From Mactromeris polynyma (lineage: Eukaryota; Mollusca; Bivalvia; Venerida; Mactridae): a stretch of 64,000 bases of DNA. Positions 1-11,931 of the stretch are shown one piece after another. How positions within the stretch are numbered: the first letter of the stretch is position 1; each line of letters opens with the position of its first letter. Where the stretch lies: assembly GCA_032209605.1 (NCBI GenBank), contig JASFXZ010000001.1:26416619-26480618 (forward strand), in the 5' to 3' direction. The notes beneath the pieces are model-generated. The model saw only the letters and a program-made list of their open reading frames with translations. It did no database searches and was not told the DNA's origin. A program made the translations under genes and the position numbers.

Positions 1-212
1 AAATCTGGAGATCAACAATAGTGAGCAAGCTGAGTAACCAAGGTATAACCTGTAGCAATATGCACAAAGACAAATAAGTATGTAAGTAAGTCATCATCGC
101 TTTGTCTTATACCCAGGGACATGAGGGTGAATTTATCTCAAATTCTCTCCAAATGGAAATATTTACCTCGAAGGTTTGGGGCAATTGTATTGTAACTCAA
201 AGATGCTGTTAC

Positions 213-1896
213 TCTGTCTCTAAGCTTGAAAGTCCCCTCAATATTCTCTGCCACGAAAAACTTGAAAGTCCCCTCAATATTCTCTGTCTCCAAGCTTGAA
301 AGTCCCCTCAATATTCTCTGTCTCCAAGCTTGAAAGTCCCCTCAATATTCTCTGCCACTAAACTTGAAAGTCCCCTCAATATTCTCTGTCTCCAAGCTTG
401 AACGTCCCCTCAATATTCTCTGTCTCCAAGCTTGAACTTCCCCTCAACATTCTCTGTCTCCAAGCTTGAAAGTCCCCTCAATATTCTCTGTCTCCAAGCT
501 TGAAAGTCCCCTCTATATTCTCTGTCTCCAAGCTTGAACGTCCCCTCAATATTCTCTGCCACTTAACTTGAAAGTCCCCTCAATATTCTTTGTCTCCAAG
601 CTTGAAAGTCCCCTCAATATTCTGTCTCCAAGCTTGAAAGTCCCCTCAATATTCTCTGCCACTAAACTTGAAAGTCCCCTCAATATTCTCTGTCTCCAAG
701 CTTGAACGTCCCCTCAATATTCTCTGTCTCCAAGCTTGAACTTCCACTCAATATTCTCGGTCTCCAAGCTTGAACTTCCCCTCAACATTCTCTGTCTCCA
801 AGCTTGAAAGTCCCCTCAATATTCTCTGTCTCCAAGCTTGAAAGTCCCCTCAATATTCTCTGTCTCCAAGCTTGAACGTCCCCTCAATATTCTCTGCCAC
901 TTAACTTGAAAGTCCCCTCAATATTCTTTGTCTCCAAGCTTGAAAGTCCCCTCAATATTCTGTCTCCAAGCTTGAACGTCCCCTCAATATTCTCTGCCAC
1001 TAAACTTGAAAGTCCCCTCAATATTCTCTGTCTCCAAGCTTGAAAGTCCCCTCAATATCCTCTGCCACTAAACTTGAAAGTCCCCTCAATATTCTCTGTC
1101 TCCAAGCTTGAACGTCCCCTCAATATTCTCTGTCTCCAAGCTTGAAAGTCCCCTCAATGATCTCTGTCTCCAAGCTTGAACATCCCCTCAATATTCTCTG
1201 TCTCCAAGCTTGAACTTCCCCTCAACATTCTCTGTCTCCAAGCTTGAAAGTCCCCTCAATATTCTCTGTCTCCAAGCTTGAAAGTCCCCTCAATATTCTC
1301 TGTCTCCAAGCTTGAACGTCCCCTCAATATTCTTTGTCTCCAAGCTTGAAAGTCCCCTCAATATTCTGACTCCAAGCTTGAACGTCCCCTCAACATTCTC
1401 TGTCTCTAAGCTTGAACGTCCCCTCAATATTCTCTGTCTCCAAGCTTGAACGTCCCCTCAATATTCTCTGTCTTCAAGCTTGAACGTCCCCTCAATATCC
1501 TCTGCCACTAAACTTGAACGTCCCCTCAATATTCTCTGTCTCCAAGCTTGAACGTCCCCTCAATATTCTCTGTCTCCAAGCTTGAACGTCCCCTCAATAT
1601 CTTCTGTCTCCAAGCTTGAACGTCCCCTCAATATTCTCTGTCTCCAAGCTTGAATGTCCCCTCAATATCTTCTGTCTCTAAGCTTGAACGTCCCCTCAAT
1701 ATCCTCTGTCTCTAAGCTTGAACGTCCCCTCAATATCTTCTGTCTCTAAGCTTGAAAGTCCCCTCAATATCCTCTGTCTCTAAACTTGAAAGACCCCTCA
1801 ATATCCTCTGTCTCTAAACTTGAAAGTCCCCTCAATATTCTCTATCTCCAAGCTTGAACGTCCCCTCAATATTCTCTGTCTCCAAGCTTGAAAGTC
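213..1896. repeat. 34-bp minisatellite, forward block
   Basis: About 50 tandem units of roughly 34 bp, reading tctccaagcttgaaagtccc followed by ctcaatattctctg. Recognisable variants are gaaag/gaacg/gaatg after the HindIII-like aagctt, ccactaaac in place of tccaagc, and tcctctg/tcttctg. It lies in the intron downstream of the last visible NHE exon. Part of the block (about 765-1210) is copied in inverted orientation at about 2530-2980, and its right end (about 1390-1896) is copied in direct orientation at about 3690-4192. Confidence 0.97.
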
Positions 1897-2345
1897 TTCT
1901 TCAAGTCAATGGCAACATAAATGTTATTGAGGATTAATGTAGTGACCTTTACCAGTTTCACAGAAGTCTCAGATTTACTTTGCAAAATTTAACCATGTTT
2001 CACATCATTAGATGCCAGCCAGAAGCCAGCGACTCTATTTTTATTCCTTTTTCATTTTGTTCATGGCAGGAGCGGTTACTGTTAAGTGATATTTAAGCAT
2101 TTCAAAAGCGAATTTTTACAGAATAGAAGCAACCGAAATGGGTTCATAAAAACTTATTATGCATACATGTTCAATGAAAATGTTTACATTTCAGTGAATG
2201 CATGCCTTTTTTCTCTCGATTTTAAACCTGTCCTAAAAATAGCAAATTTCCAAAGAAACGGATGATTTTGCCCTTTGTTTTTATTAATCATCTATATATC
2301 ATATTTACATTAATCATCATCTATATATCATACATGTATTTACAT
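1897..2345. other. Single-copy-like segment, copy 1 of a direct duplication
   Basis: About 450 bp of AT-rich noncoding intron that starts tcttcttcaagtcaatggca and ends in a tatatatcat-rich tract. It is repeated almost base for base at 4193-4641; the one difference I noticed is cgaatttttac versus cgaactttta. No open frame or splice-flanked exon is visible in it. Confidence 0.9.
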
Positions 2346-3265
2346 GGACTTTCAAGTTTAGTGGCTGAGGATATTGACGGGACTTTCAAGCTTGGAGACA
2401 GAGAATATTGAGGGGACTTTCAAGCTTGGAGACAGAGAATATTGAGGGGACTTTCAAGCTTGGAGACAGAGAATATTGGGGGGACGTTCAAGCTTGGAGA
2501 CAGAGAATATTGAGGGGACGTTCAAGCTTGGAGACAGAGAATATTGAGGGGATGTTCAAGCTTGGAGACAGAGATCATTGAGGGGACTTTCAAGCTTGGA
2601 GACAGAGAATATTGAGGGGACGTTCAAGCTTGGAGACAGAGAATATTGAGGGGACTTTCAAGTTTAGTGGCAGAGGATATTGAGGGGACTTTCAAGCTTG
2701 GAGACAGAGAATATTGAGGGGACTTTCAAGTTTAGTGGCAGAGAATATTGAGGGGACGTTCAAGCTTGGAGACAGAATATTGAGGGGACTTTCAAGCTTG
2801 GAGACAAAGAATATTGAGGGGACTTTCAAGTTAAGTGGCAGAGAATATTGAGGGGACGTTCAAGCTTGGAGACAGAGAATATTGAGGGGACTTTCAAGCT
2901 TGGAGACAGAGAATATTGAGGGGACTTTCAAGCTTGGAGACAGAGAATGTTGAGGGGAAGTTCAAGCTTGGAGACAGAGAATATTGAGGGGACGTTCAAG
3001 CTTGGAGACAGAGAATATTGAGGGGACTTTCAAGTTTAGTGGCAGAGAATATTGAGGGGACTTTCAAGCTTGGAGACAGAGAATATTGAGGGGACGTTCA
3101 AGCTTGGAGACAGAGAATATTGAGGGGACGTTCAAGCTTGGAGACCGAGAATATTGAGGGGACTTTCAAGTTTAGTGGCTGAGGATATTGAGGGGACTTT
3201 CAAGCTTGGAGACAGAGAATATTGAGGGGACTTTCAAGCTTGGAGACAGAGAATATTGAGGGGAC
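2346..3265. repeat. 34-bp minisatellite, inverted block
   Basis: The same 34-bp family as the flanking blocks but on the opposite strand (caagcttggagacagagaat then attgaggggacttt). About 27 units. Rare variants occur in the same order, read backwards, as in the first forward block, so this is an inverted duplication and not independent amplification. The right junction with the forward block is a head-to-head point near 3268 (gaggggac, 6 bases, gtcccctc). Confidence 0.95.
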
Positions 3266-4192
3266 TTGAAAGTCCCCTCAATATCCTCAGCCACTAAACT
3301 TGAAAGTCCCCTCAATATTCTCGGTCTCCAAGCTTGAACGTCCCCTCAATATTCTCTGTCTCCAAGCTTGAACGTCCCCTCAATATTCTCTGTCTCCAAG
3401 CTTGAAAGTCCCCTCAATATTCTCTGTCTCCAAGCTTGAACGTCCCCTCAATATTCTCTGTCTCTAAGCTTGAACGTCCCCTCAATATTCTCTGTCTCCA
3501 AGCTTGAAAGTCCCCTCAATATTCTCTGTCTCCAAGCTTGAATGTCCCCTCAATATTCTCTGCCACTAAACTTGAAAGTCCCCTCAATATTCTCTGTCTC
3601 CAAGCTTGAATGTCCCCTCAACATTCTCTGTCTCTAAGCTTGAACGTCCCCTCAATATTCTCTGTCTCCAAGCTTGAATGTCCCCTCAACATTCTCTGTC
3701 TCTAAGCTTGAACGTCCCCTCAATATTCTCTGTCTCCAAGCTTGAACGTCCCCTCAATATTCTCTGTCTTCAAGCTTGAACGTCCCCTCAATATCCTCTG
3801 CCACTAAACTTGAACGTCCCCTCAATATTCTCTGTCTCCCAGCTTGAACGTCCCCTCAATATTCTCTGTCTCCAAGCTTGAACGTCCCCTCAATATCTTC
3901 TGTCTCCAAGCTGGAACGTCCCCTCAATATTCTCTGTCTCCAAGCTTGAATGTCCCCTCAATATCTTCTGTCTCTAAGCTTGAACGTCCCCTCAATATCC
4001 TCTGTCTCTAAGCTTGAACGTCCCCTCAATATCTTCTGTCTCTAAGCTTGAACGTCCCCTCAATATCCTCTGTCTCTAAACTTGAAAGACCCCTCAATAT
4101 CCTCTGTCTCTAAACTTGAAAGTCCCCTCAATATTCTCTGTCTCCAAGCTTGAACGTCCCCTCAATATTCTCTGTCTCCAAGCTTGAAAGTC
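3266..4192. repeat. 34-bp minisatellite, second forward block
   Basis: About 27 units in forward orientation. The first four units after the junction mirror the last units of the inverted block, including the rare cctcagccactaaac and ctcggtctcc variants. The last part (about 3690-4192) matches about 1390-1896 in variant order, so this end belongs to the direct duplication that also includes 4193-4641. Confidence 0.95.
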
Positions 4193-4641
4193 TTCTTCAA
4201 GTCAATGGCAACATAAATGTTATTGAGGATTAATGTAGTGACCTTTACCAGTTTCACAGAAGTCTCAGATTTACTTTGCAAAATTTAACCATGTTTCACA
4301 TCATTAGATGCCAGCCAGAAGCCAGCGACTCTATTTTTATTCCTTTTTCATTTTGTTCATGGCAGGAGCGGTTACTGTTAAGTGATATTTAAGCATTTCA
4401 AAAGCGAACTTTTACAGAATAGAAGCAACCGAAATGGGTTCATAAAAACTTATTATGCATACATGTTCAATGAAAATGTTTACATTTCAGTGAATGCATG
4501 CCTTTTTTCTCTCGATTTTAAACCTGTCCTAAAAATAGCAAATTTCCAAAGAAACGGATGATTTTGCCCTTTGTTTTTATTAATCATCTATATATCATAT
4601 TTACATTAATCATCATCTATATATCATACATGTATTTACAT
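4193..4641. other. Copy 2 of the 450-bp duplicated segment
   Basis: Near-identical to 1897-2345. It is followed by a further 61-bp duplication (4580-4704) of the ttaatcatctatatatcata-type sequence. No coding signal. Confidence 0.9.
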
Positions 4642-4704
4642 TAATCATCTATATATCATATTTACATTAATCATCATCTATATATCATACATGTATTTAC
4701 ATTA
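4580..4704. repeat. 61-bp unit, two tandem copies, AT-rich
   Basis: Two adjacent copies of a 61-bp unit made of ttaatcatctatatatcata plus tttacattaatcatcatcta and catgtatttaca. Only one copy is present at the end of the first segment (2284-2344), so the extra copy arose after the larger duplication or was lost from it. Confidence 0.85.
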
Positions 4705-4764
4705 ATTATGCATAATATTATATATGTGTATTTCTGTGTGTTATTACATCACTTTTTGTTTTAT

Positions 4765-5465
4765 TGTTTCTACATATTCCCTATATATATTGTTTCTACA
4801 TATTCCCTACATATATTGTTTCTACATATTCCCTACATATATTGTTTCTACATATTCCCTACATATATTGTTTCTACATATTCCCTACATATATTGTTTC
4901 TACATATTCCCTACATATATTGTTTCTACATATTCCCTACATATATTGTTTCTACATATTCCCTACTTATATTGTTTCTACATATTCCCTACATATATTG
5001 TTTCTACATATTCCCTACTTATATTGTTTCTACATATTCCCTACATATATTGTTTCTACATATTCCCTACATATATTGTTTCTACATATTCCCTACATAT
5101 ATTGTTTCTACATATTCCCTACTTATATTGTTTCTACATATTCCCTACTTATATTGTTTCTACATATTCCCTACATATATTGTTTCTACATATTCCCTAC
5201 ATATATTGTTTCTACGTATTCCCTACATATATTGTTTCTACGTATTCCCTACATATATTGTTTCTACATATTCCCTACATATATTGTTTCTACATATTCC
5301 CTACTTATATTGTTTCTACATATTCCCTACATATATTGTTTCTACATATTCCCTACATATATTGTTTCTACATATTCCCTACATATATTGTTTCTACATA
5401 TTCCCTACATATATTGTTTCTACATATTCCCTACATATATTGTTTCTACATATTCCCTACATATT
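4765..5465. repeat. 26-bp minisatellite
   Basis: 27 near-perfect copies of a 26-bp unit (tgtttctacatattccctac plus atatat). Variants include acttat and acgtat. The unit length is not a multiple of three and contains no stop in any forward frame, so all three frames appear open (YCFYIFPTYIVSTYSLHILF); this is a by-product of the repeat, not a protein. Confidence 0.97.
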
Positions 5466-6039
5466 TTTTACAATCATTATTTGACTAAACATTTTTCCAG
5501 CGACATTGATGCCCTGCGTCAACTATCTGTTGTAAGACACTTATACTTCCACGCTGGTTATAGAGCAGATCTAATTTATCATACTTGACAAATCTTTGGC
5601 AGTTGAATTAATCAATAGCTTCATTAAAAGCAGTAGTAATTCCAGCTATCAGTGGCAGTGATAAATACCCTTGCAATAATGCTTAGGTGAAGAAAATAAG
5701 AACTGTTATAATTTCCTGCCAGATAATCAGTAAATTAAATACAAGAAACACTGAATAATGGAAGACAGTAAGAGAGGAGAGTGAAGGAGAGTCAATAGGG
5801 GCATCAGTTCTGGGGTTTTCTTCATGTAAAACTGGGAAGTCATCAGATGACTTTCAAAAGTGTAGGTTACATTATCATTGGGACATCCACAGACATTGAG
5901 CTAAATGCAACTTCAATATTTCTGTGCTGACATAGATGCCGATCAATCAACAACAATAGCCCTTTGTTTTTTCAAAAAAGACGAGCTTTCAAAAATGATA
6001 CTGACACATGTATTTAATTAAACTGTAAAGTTAAGGTAC
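5466..6039. other. Intron sequence, no feature seen
   Basis: About 570 bp between the 26-bp array and the last visible NHE exon. I see no exon, repeat array or transposon end here. In minus-strand terms it is the start of the intron after the exon at 6040-6186. Confidence 0.6.
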
Positions 6040-6186
6040 CTGGTCAGCTTCAATGGTCTCCATTCGGTTATATGTCTGCATAACGTTATATAAAACAACT
6101 GTAACTCCATCATTTAACAACGATTCACCAAATACAAGAAAATACAGCATGTTGTTAACACCAACTTCTTGAAATATTGCCAAAAC
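6040..6186 (-). CDS. SLC9A-like: Na+/H+ exchanger exon 9 (FGESLLND exon)
   Basis: 147 nt, phase 0 at both ends, encoding residues 224-272. It starts after a tttcag acceptor and ends CAG|gtacct. The exon contains [12 protein letters not shown] and [16 protein letters not shown], the most diagnostic stretch of the NHE family. Asn248-Asp249 correspond to the Asn-Asp pair that sits in the ion-binding core of NHE transporters. Most NHEs I know have Ala after the Asp; here it is Gly. It joins the preceding exon to give VDPVA|VLAIF, exactly the family sequence. No following exon is found at lower coordinates, so the gene runs out of the window. Confidence 0.95.
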
Positions 6187-7902
6187 CTGAAACATTAAAA
6201 AACAGTATAATCAACAAAGCAGCTGAATCTTTTCTGTCTGGAGCATGAAAAAAACCTTCAGGACAAAAAAACTCTACCATCAGTTTTTGTCTGCCTGAGA
6301 AAAGAACGACAGAACTGGGCATTGGTTTAGCAATTCTTGAGGTCATTAATGGGTACCATTCCCCTACTAAAATAATATATATTTCCCCCTACAGTAAAAC
6401 TTGAAAACCTCGAATCTACCAACTATTTAAAGCCATCAACTGTTCGAGGCATATATGATATATGCCGAGCATTATATCATTTTTGCCGTCGAGTTTAATA
6501 AATTCAATAAAATGTGAACACGAATGCTAGATTCTATTTATCACATAACTTGTAAACGAGCATAAAACAAAAAAAATCGCAAATACTAGTTTCTCTAGCC
6601 GCCCCTGCATTGACGTCTTTTGAAAAAATAGTTCCAAAGATTTTCACAAAATAAAAACCGACGATTGATACCGACAATTAAACCAGATTTAATGTCGACC
6701 CATGTTGAAACTTAACACAAACAAATAACGAACAACATGATCGATAATTTACTACAGTTTTAAGCAAAACATTGAAGAAGTTCAAAATTAAGTGCACACG
6801 CGCTTTTGTGACGACATGAGGCCGTGACGTCACCGAGTAAATTCTTAAGTAAATTAATTGGATGTACATGACGTAAATAAACAGATCTACGTTGACACAG
6901 TTGGATATTGTGAGTGGCTTTCGCTCTCCATCAGTTGTACTCGTTTTCTCGGAGGACGGATTGCATCAGCGTGTGGTCTATTTTGATAGATGTTCAAATA
7001 AAATATTTCCACCACAGTCTGGATAATGGACAGCGAACCAAGTGTTGATACCTCCAGACAAGCTTAAATGTGCACTTGCATCGGATTTGAGTACGCGTTC
7101 ATCTCGCAATGGTAGGAATTCGGATAAACTTTAGTTTATGAAGCTGTTTGACATTTAGATGATCGCAAAATGCTACATATTTGTCGTAGACCGATACGCG
7201 AAAGTCGGCCATGTTTGTTTGGATTTCTGACAGTGCGTATTAATATGTGATGCGGCCCTAATTTGCATAAATAATATACTAGTGTAATACAAGAAATAAT
7301 GCATAGGTTATAATCACTCCCGCGCCGTATGTTATGTGATCAACATTTGTACGTACAAACTAACTCTTCCCAGTACAAGTGTACTATTCATTATAAAATG
7401 GTTTAGATAATAAATTTCTTGTCAACATAAGTCACTTAAGTACATGTATATAGTACAACAGTCAAGTAATTAATTCGACATGCAAATGAAATGTGTCACC
7501 AATCTCAAGCTCAACAAACAAAAGGATTTCAACTGATCAATCAAAGGTGTTAAGTATTGTATTGTATTGTTCAACATATCTATGTAAAAAGTGAATGAAA
7601 TAGTAGCTCGAGACCGCAAATCATGTTTGAGTGTTTGACCTATCTCTGTTCCAGTGTCTTCTGTATAATATGAAATAAGAAGGCATTTCGTTGAAACTTT
7701 GTTGAATCTGTTTGATATATCTAGCCAAAACTGTTTGAGGTTTCGAAGTTCTATTGTATTTCCATTTAATATTCCCCTAACAAAAAGAGATAAAACTCCC
7801 TATAAGATTAGCTGGGGTTGATCCATATTTCTGCAAACAGAAGTTTGTCCGAAAATACTGTATATTTGTCATAACTGATCTAAAGATGGCAAGAATTAAT
7901 GA
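6187..7902. other. Intron sequence without recognised elements
   Basis: About 1.7 kb of unique-looking AT-rich intron. It includes a short palindromic tract around 6450-6470 (gcatatatgatatatgc) and CRE-like gtgacgtcac at about 6821. I found no exon with splice sites. An upstream remnant of a pogo-type terminus (acagtaaaacttgaaaacct, about 6390) is possible, but no partner end was seen. Confidence 0.5.
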
Positions 7903-7904
7903 TA

Positions 7905-9371
7905 CATTGCAACTCCATTACACCGCGGTCGGTTATAGCGCGATATCAATTGTAAAGCGATGTTGTCATGGCTCCCGATTATTTTCATGAAAAATCCTAA
8001 AATTTGTCAAAAATGGTAGATCAAAATCGTATTTTTCCGCGATTTGCTGTCTGCTGTTTCGCGAAATCACGTGCTGTTAAGTTTACAAGTTTATTTTACT
8101 AAGCAATTGGGAATCAACAAGATTACTCAAACTGAATATAGGCACCATTAGAGATATATGTCCAATTATGATAACCATCAATATTTACACAAATGTCACC
8201 TTCTAATGTTTTTCAACACATTTCATAAACATCAACGTAATTTGACCTTGGATTGTGCAGAATCTATGACGTCACGGGAGTAGCTGATAATGAGTCTAAC
8301 ACGCCCACGTTCAATTATTCTCCTTATCTTGACCAATTAGATGATCGCGCACCGGCGAGATTTCTTTTAATTGAATGAATGACAGTAGGACAAGTCAATC
8401 ATGGAACAAAGCAGTGTTAATCCTCAATAAACTAAATGACAATGCAAACCTGTTTGCGGTATCCGGATGCACTAATTACGATTAATACAGCACTTGTTGT
8501 TCACACATATCTACTAGATGTGTGGATCGACTATTTCTCAATCTGTCACAAAAAGTAGTTAAGTCGGCAAAAGCAGACAAATCGGCACGGAATGTTTGAA
8601 GTGCTGCTAGTCAAAAACAATGTTCTCGCAGACTACAAAGGCGCCACGTCTCGACTTGTTAGATAAAGTTGTCGGCCCAATGTTCGATGCGACGCACGTG
8701 GACAATTTTCTACTCGCAGAGTTCAAAGGCGCCGCGTCTTCTAGTTTCAAAGGTCGACCGTCGTGGGTGGTGATTTTGTCAAATGCACGTTTTGATTGAC
8801 GTGAAATGCTTTATGAGACGTATGTAATATAGATACAACCGGGCGTGGTGCAAAAACTGTAGGCCATTGCATTTTTCACGCGTGATTGTTGGTCGAATCA
8901 ACATTTATACGCGATGGATTATTCTTTTGTTCTGGTGAATAATGGATAAATATCGATAGGTACGAAAATACAATTAGATATAATTATTGAATTAATTCTC
9001 ACTCTAAATCTGCAATGTTCACATGTATTTTGTGAGAGTGTCACAGGGGGTAATTTCACGGGTAACAAATAATACAAACACCGCCAAAATAACGCGGTTC
9101 CGTAAGAGAAATGACCATATTTTAGCTTTGTTTTAAATAATTAATGAGTTTTGTTTTGAAAGAGTTTCAAATAATAACGCATAAATAAGTTTTATATATT
9201 TTCATCTACCTATTTATTAAAACAAATGCGAAATTTATGAAAACGTTGTATGCACAACGCTATATTGGGTGGTTAGGGTAAGTTGGTATCCCTTCTCTAT
9301 GGTTCATTTGTCTTTAGATTTATACCGCAGTCTTTGGACCCCCCTGATCGTGTTATAATGGAGTTGCAGTG
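7905..9371. mobile_element. pogo/Tigger-like DNA transposon, non-autonomous, TA-flanked
   Basis: The left end, cattgcaactccatta with caccgcggtcggttatagcg following, is inverted at the right end as ...tataatggagttgcagtg. Both ends are flanked by TA (7903-7904 and 9372-9373), the target duplication of the Tc1/mariner/pogo superfamily. The CA(C/T)TGCAACTCCATTATAAC terminus resembles pogo/Tigger termini. Length is 1467 bp, with no transposase frame visible. It contains a 59-codon open frame (8620-8799), TGACGTCA and CCAAT-type motifs, and an internal duplication of aaaggcgcc(a/g)cgtct. Positions 8181-9371 are closely related to 62491-63672. Confidence 0.8.
8620..8799 (+). other. Short open frame inside pogo-like element, copy 1 (59 aa)
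   Basis: ATG to TGA, 59 residues starting MFSQTTKAPRLDLLD and containing GRPSWVVILSNA. The homologous frame in the second copy (62918-63118) has one extra in-frame codon in the serine run and reads through the position of this stop. I recognise no domain. The substitutions between copies change many amino acids, so constraint is weak. It may be chance, or the remnant of a captured exon. Confidence 0.3.
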
Positions 9372-9589
9372 TATAACTTTGGCTCAAAATTTCCCCATAT
9401 CACCTTGTAAATTCCCCCATTTGTAGGAATGCGTATCAGGCACCAAAAGCTGTCAAGCTTCCTGCAGAAGAAGTTTTGTGCTTGAGGGGGGTTTGTCCTC
9501 ACTTATTTAGTTTCTTTAGTTTCAAATTATTGATTTTGTATGCATTGCAAGACATCTTCTTACAACTCATACTAACCACTCTTGATGAC

Positions 9590-9740
9590 TGGATCCTCAG
9601 TAGCTAAACAGTACTCATACCAAATTCAGGGATTATAAAGTTCCTGATCTACCCCCGCTCAATGCAACACTTGAACTCCCAACCTTCGGATCAGGAGTTA
9701 GATCAGCTATCTGAATTAACCACCGACAGTGTTTCCTAAG
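9590..9740 (-). mobile_element. tRNA-derived SINE-like sequence
   Basis: On the minus strand, gtggttaattcagatagctg followed by atctaactcctgatccgaag and gggagttcaag resembles the A box, anticodon arm and B box of a tRNA head. It is degenerate (B box GGAGTTCAAGT), so it cannot be a functional tRNA. The sequence further 3' on the minus strand may be the SINE body. Its head lies about 12 bp from the start of the 56-bp minisatellite. Confidence 0.45.
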
Positions 9741-9751
9741 TCTGTCGTAGC

Positions 9752-9975
9752 ACCAGTGCATGAGTTTATCAAACTGAGATTGGAGACCAGTCTGAGAATG
9801 CAGCCTCACCAGTGCATGAGTTTATCAAACTGAGATTGGAGACCAGTCTGAGAATGCAGCCTCACCAGTGCATGAGTTTATCAAACTGAGATTGGAGACC
9901 AGTCTGAGAATGCAGCCTCACCATTGCATGAGTTTATCAAACTGAGATTGGAGACCAGTCTGAGAATGCAGCCTC
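9752..9975. repeat. 56-bp minisatellite, four copies
   Basis: Exactly four 56-bp units (accagtgcatgagtttatca, aactgagattggagaccagt, ctgagaatgcagcctc). The last unit has accattgc for accagtgc; otherwise identity is nearly complete, pointing to recent amplification. It abuts the tRNA-like sequence on its left. Confidence 0.95.
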
Positions 9976-10354
9976 ACCATTGGTCACTCATATGACCAAT
10001 TAGATATTTTCACTTTGAGACTAGTCTTTATGATCACTTTTATAACCTTTGTCTCAGAATGATCAAATTTAGATTCTCAGATTATTCATAACACATCAAT
10101 TTGGGCAAATCTGATGGTCATAAAATAAGGAAGGAATAATAGTCTACATTGAACTGATCTATTATGCACACGAAAAAGGCAATACAATGATATTTATTAC
10201 TGATAAAAAGCAATTTCGGAAATGGAATAATGATGTTTAGAATCCAATGTGTAAGTGGAAGGAGAGGCAGCTAGACACATACACTTTCATTTTACCATAC
10301 ATTTCACAGCAAGTATATGTACTGAAGAATATTTCTGATGGTAAAACATGAAAG

Positions 10355-10625
10355 CTGAGAGGGCCAAGATGGCCTTAGATCATTCGCCTGAGTCACCAAG
10401 CACAAGTTAAACAAGGTTCTCCAAGATTTGATTAAGTGTTTTACTCTGGACTACACAGTATCAAACTTGACCTAGATTTTGCAAAGGCAAATGTTCCAAC
10501 CATGTTTTAAAAAACTCAGCCAAAATTGCATCCTCTACAGTGTACACAAGGTTTTTCTATGATTTGACCTAGAAAGCTACAGTGAACTCCACTTACAACG
10601 ATATCACTTACAGATCTCATGGTCC
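10355..10625. repeat. Dispersed bivalve-type intron repeat
   Basis: It opens gagagggccaagatggcctt and continues with tcgcctgagtc, tgacctagattttgcaaagg and tgacctag modules. The same modules recur at about 36660-37400, 45690-45960 and 55730-56045. The function and class are unknown to me; I have seen this family widely in clam introns (memory, not a search). Confidence 0.6.
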
Positions 10626-11463
10626 TTGTACACTCCCTATATGTTTCTATTAAGTATACTGGGCCCGCTTTATCAATATTCGTTTTATCAACGCGGTCGT
10701 AAGTGTGACAGTGATCTTACGAATAAGAATGTTCGTGCGCACAGTAAATCAGTACACGCTCTTCACGGGGAGGTCAAAAGAGACGTATCTCGCGGATGTC
10801 AGGACCCTACGGACCACAGGCATTACGGACCTTACACTTCGGACCATATTTAGGGACATAATGGGCCAAGCGTTTTTTTTTTTAAATGACCTCAGTTCAA
10901 TAATGTTTACCTTTAACGAATGCAGAAACTGATTGTTATATAATCATTATTCGTTATGTTATGCTAAAGTTGAGGTTAGATGGATACATATATAAGAATA
11001 TCAACCAACATATAACACAGCATGCTTTTGCATGGCGCACTGGAAAACTTCCTTGTGTTAAAGGAGCCCAAAATTATGAATTAAAGACGTTTTAGCCATT
11101 GTAGCAACAGCACTGAATGAGCCCATTCAATTATTTATATTATGATGCATATTTCATTGTTATTTGATCATAATAATTCTTACCTAACCAGATGTTATTG
11201 TTATTGTTTTAATTTAACTTTTAATATTAATTTCTAAAATAGCTGTTCAAAAGCTGACATATGTCAATTTAAATAATGAGCATTTAGTTTCATGCTTATA
11301 ATTCTAATATGTTAAGATTTTATCAATTTCATATAAAGCCATATGTTATGGCATGTGACAAACTTTCTTTGTGATATTATCACTTATTGTTTAGTTGTCA
11401 TTGTTTGAAACCTTACCATAAATATTTTTGATTGTTTAAATTATTAAGAGTAGACAGTCCTGA

Positions 11464-11740
11464 AGCGGATCAGTGGTCCAGTGGTAAAACGCTGGACTTG
11501 TAATCCAGGGATCGCTGGTTCGATTCCCCGCTCCATCACTGACCGTACTAACAGTCTTTCGGACGAGACTTTAAAAACCGAGGTCTCGTGTATGATGCTT
11601 TAAATCGAGCACGTAAAAGAACCAGGGGTGCTTCTGGAACTGGGGCATCTTCTGTATCATGCACTATCCTCCAAATCTTATATGACTAACATTCTTCCAG
11701 AGGCGTCGCCCATGTGGGAAACCGGTGGCGACGATAAATA
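11464..11740 (+). mobile_element. tRNA-derived SINE (Thr-UGU-like head)
   Basis: The head gcggatcagtggtccagtgg, a perfect 5-bp anticodon stem CTGGA/TCCAG with loop CTTGTAA (anticodon TGT) and B box GGTTCGATTCC form a recognisable tRNA-like promoter. The acceptor, D and T stems do not pair properly, so it is not a working tRNA gene. Downstream, cggacgagactttaaaaacc gaggtctcgtg resembles the conserved central domain of mollusc tRNA-SINEs (from memory, the Meta/Nin-DC type). The 3' part forms a gtcgcc/ggcgac hairpin and ends in an ataaataaaa tail. The target duplication is unclear (acagtcc is present on both sides). Confidence 0.75.
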
Positions 11741-11931
11741 AAAGCATATACAACAGTCCCTTCCTAAGGAAAGACTTACTCAACATGTCAAAGTATCTTG
11801 ACTAGTATATAAGTCTTGGAAATATTTAGTATAAAAAAACTTAAGAAATAATAAGAAATTTGAATTTAGAATTTGTACTTTGTGTACAAATAATAACTAG
11901 AGCTATCACTGAAGGTGATTAATACCCCCAC

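Noticed and set aside
213..4192. Resemblance to a CRISPR array (34-bp repeats)
   Set aside because: The units are directly adjacent with no unique spacers, and the surrounding gene structure is eukaryotic.
4708..5588. Three overlapping plus-strand open frames of 254-274 codons
   Set aside because: All three frames are translations of the 26-bp minisatellite in different registers; a real gene would use one frame and show no perfect nucleotide period.
1..6039. Search for the next NHE exon (helices after FGESLLND)
   Set aside because: No splice-flanked segment resembling the following conserved helices was found; the gene is assumed to continue outside the window.
11464..11540. tRNA-Thr(UGU) gene
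   Set aside because: Anticodon arm and B box are good, but acceptor, D and T stems do not pair and a SINE body follows.
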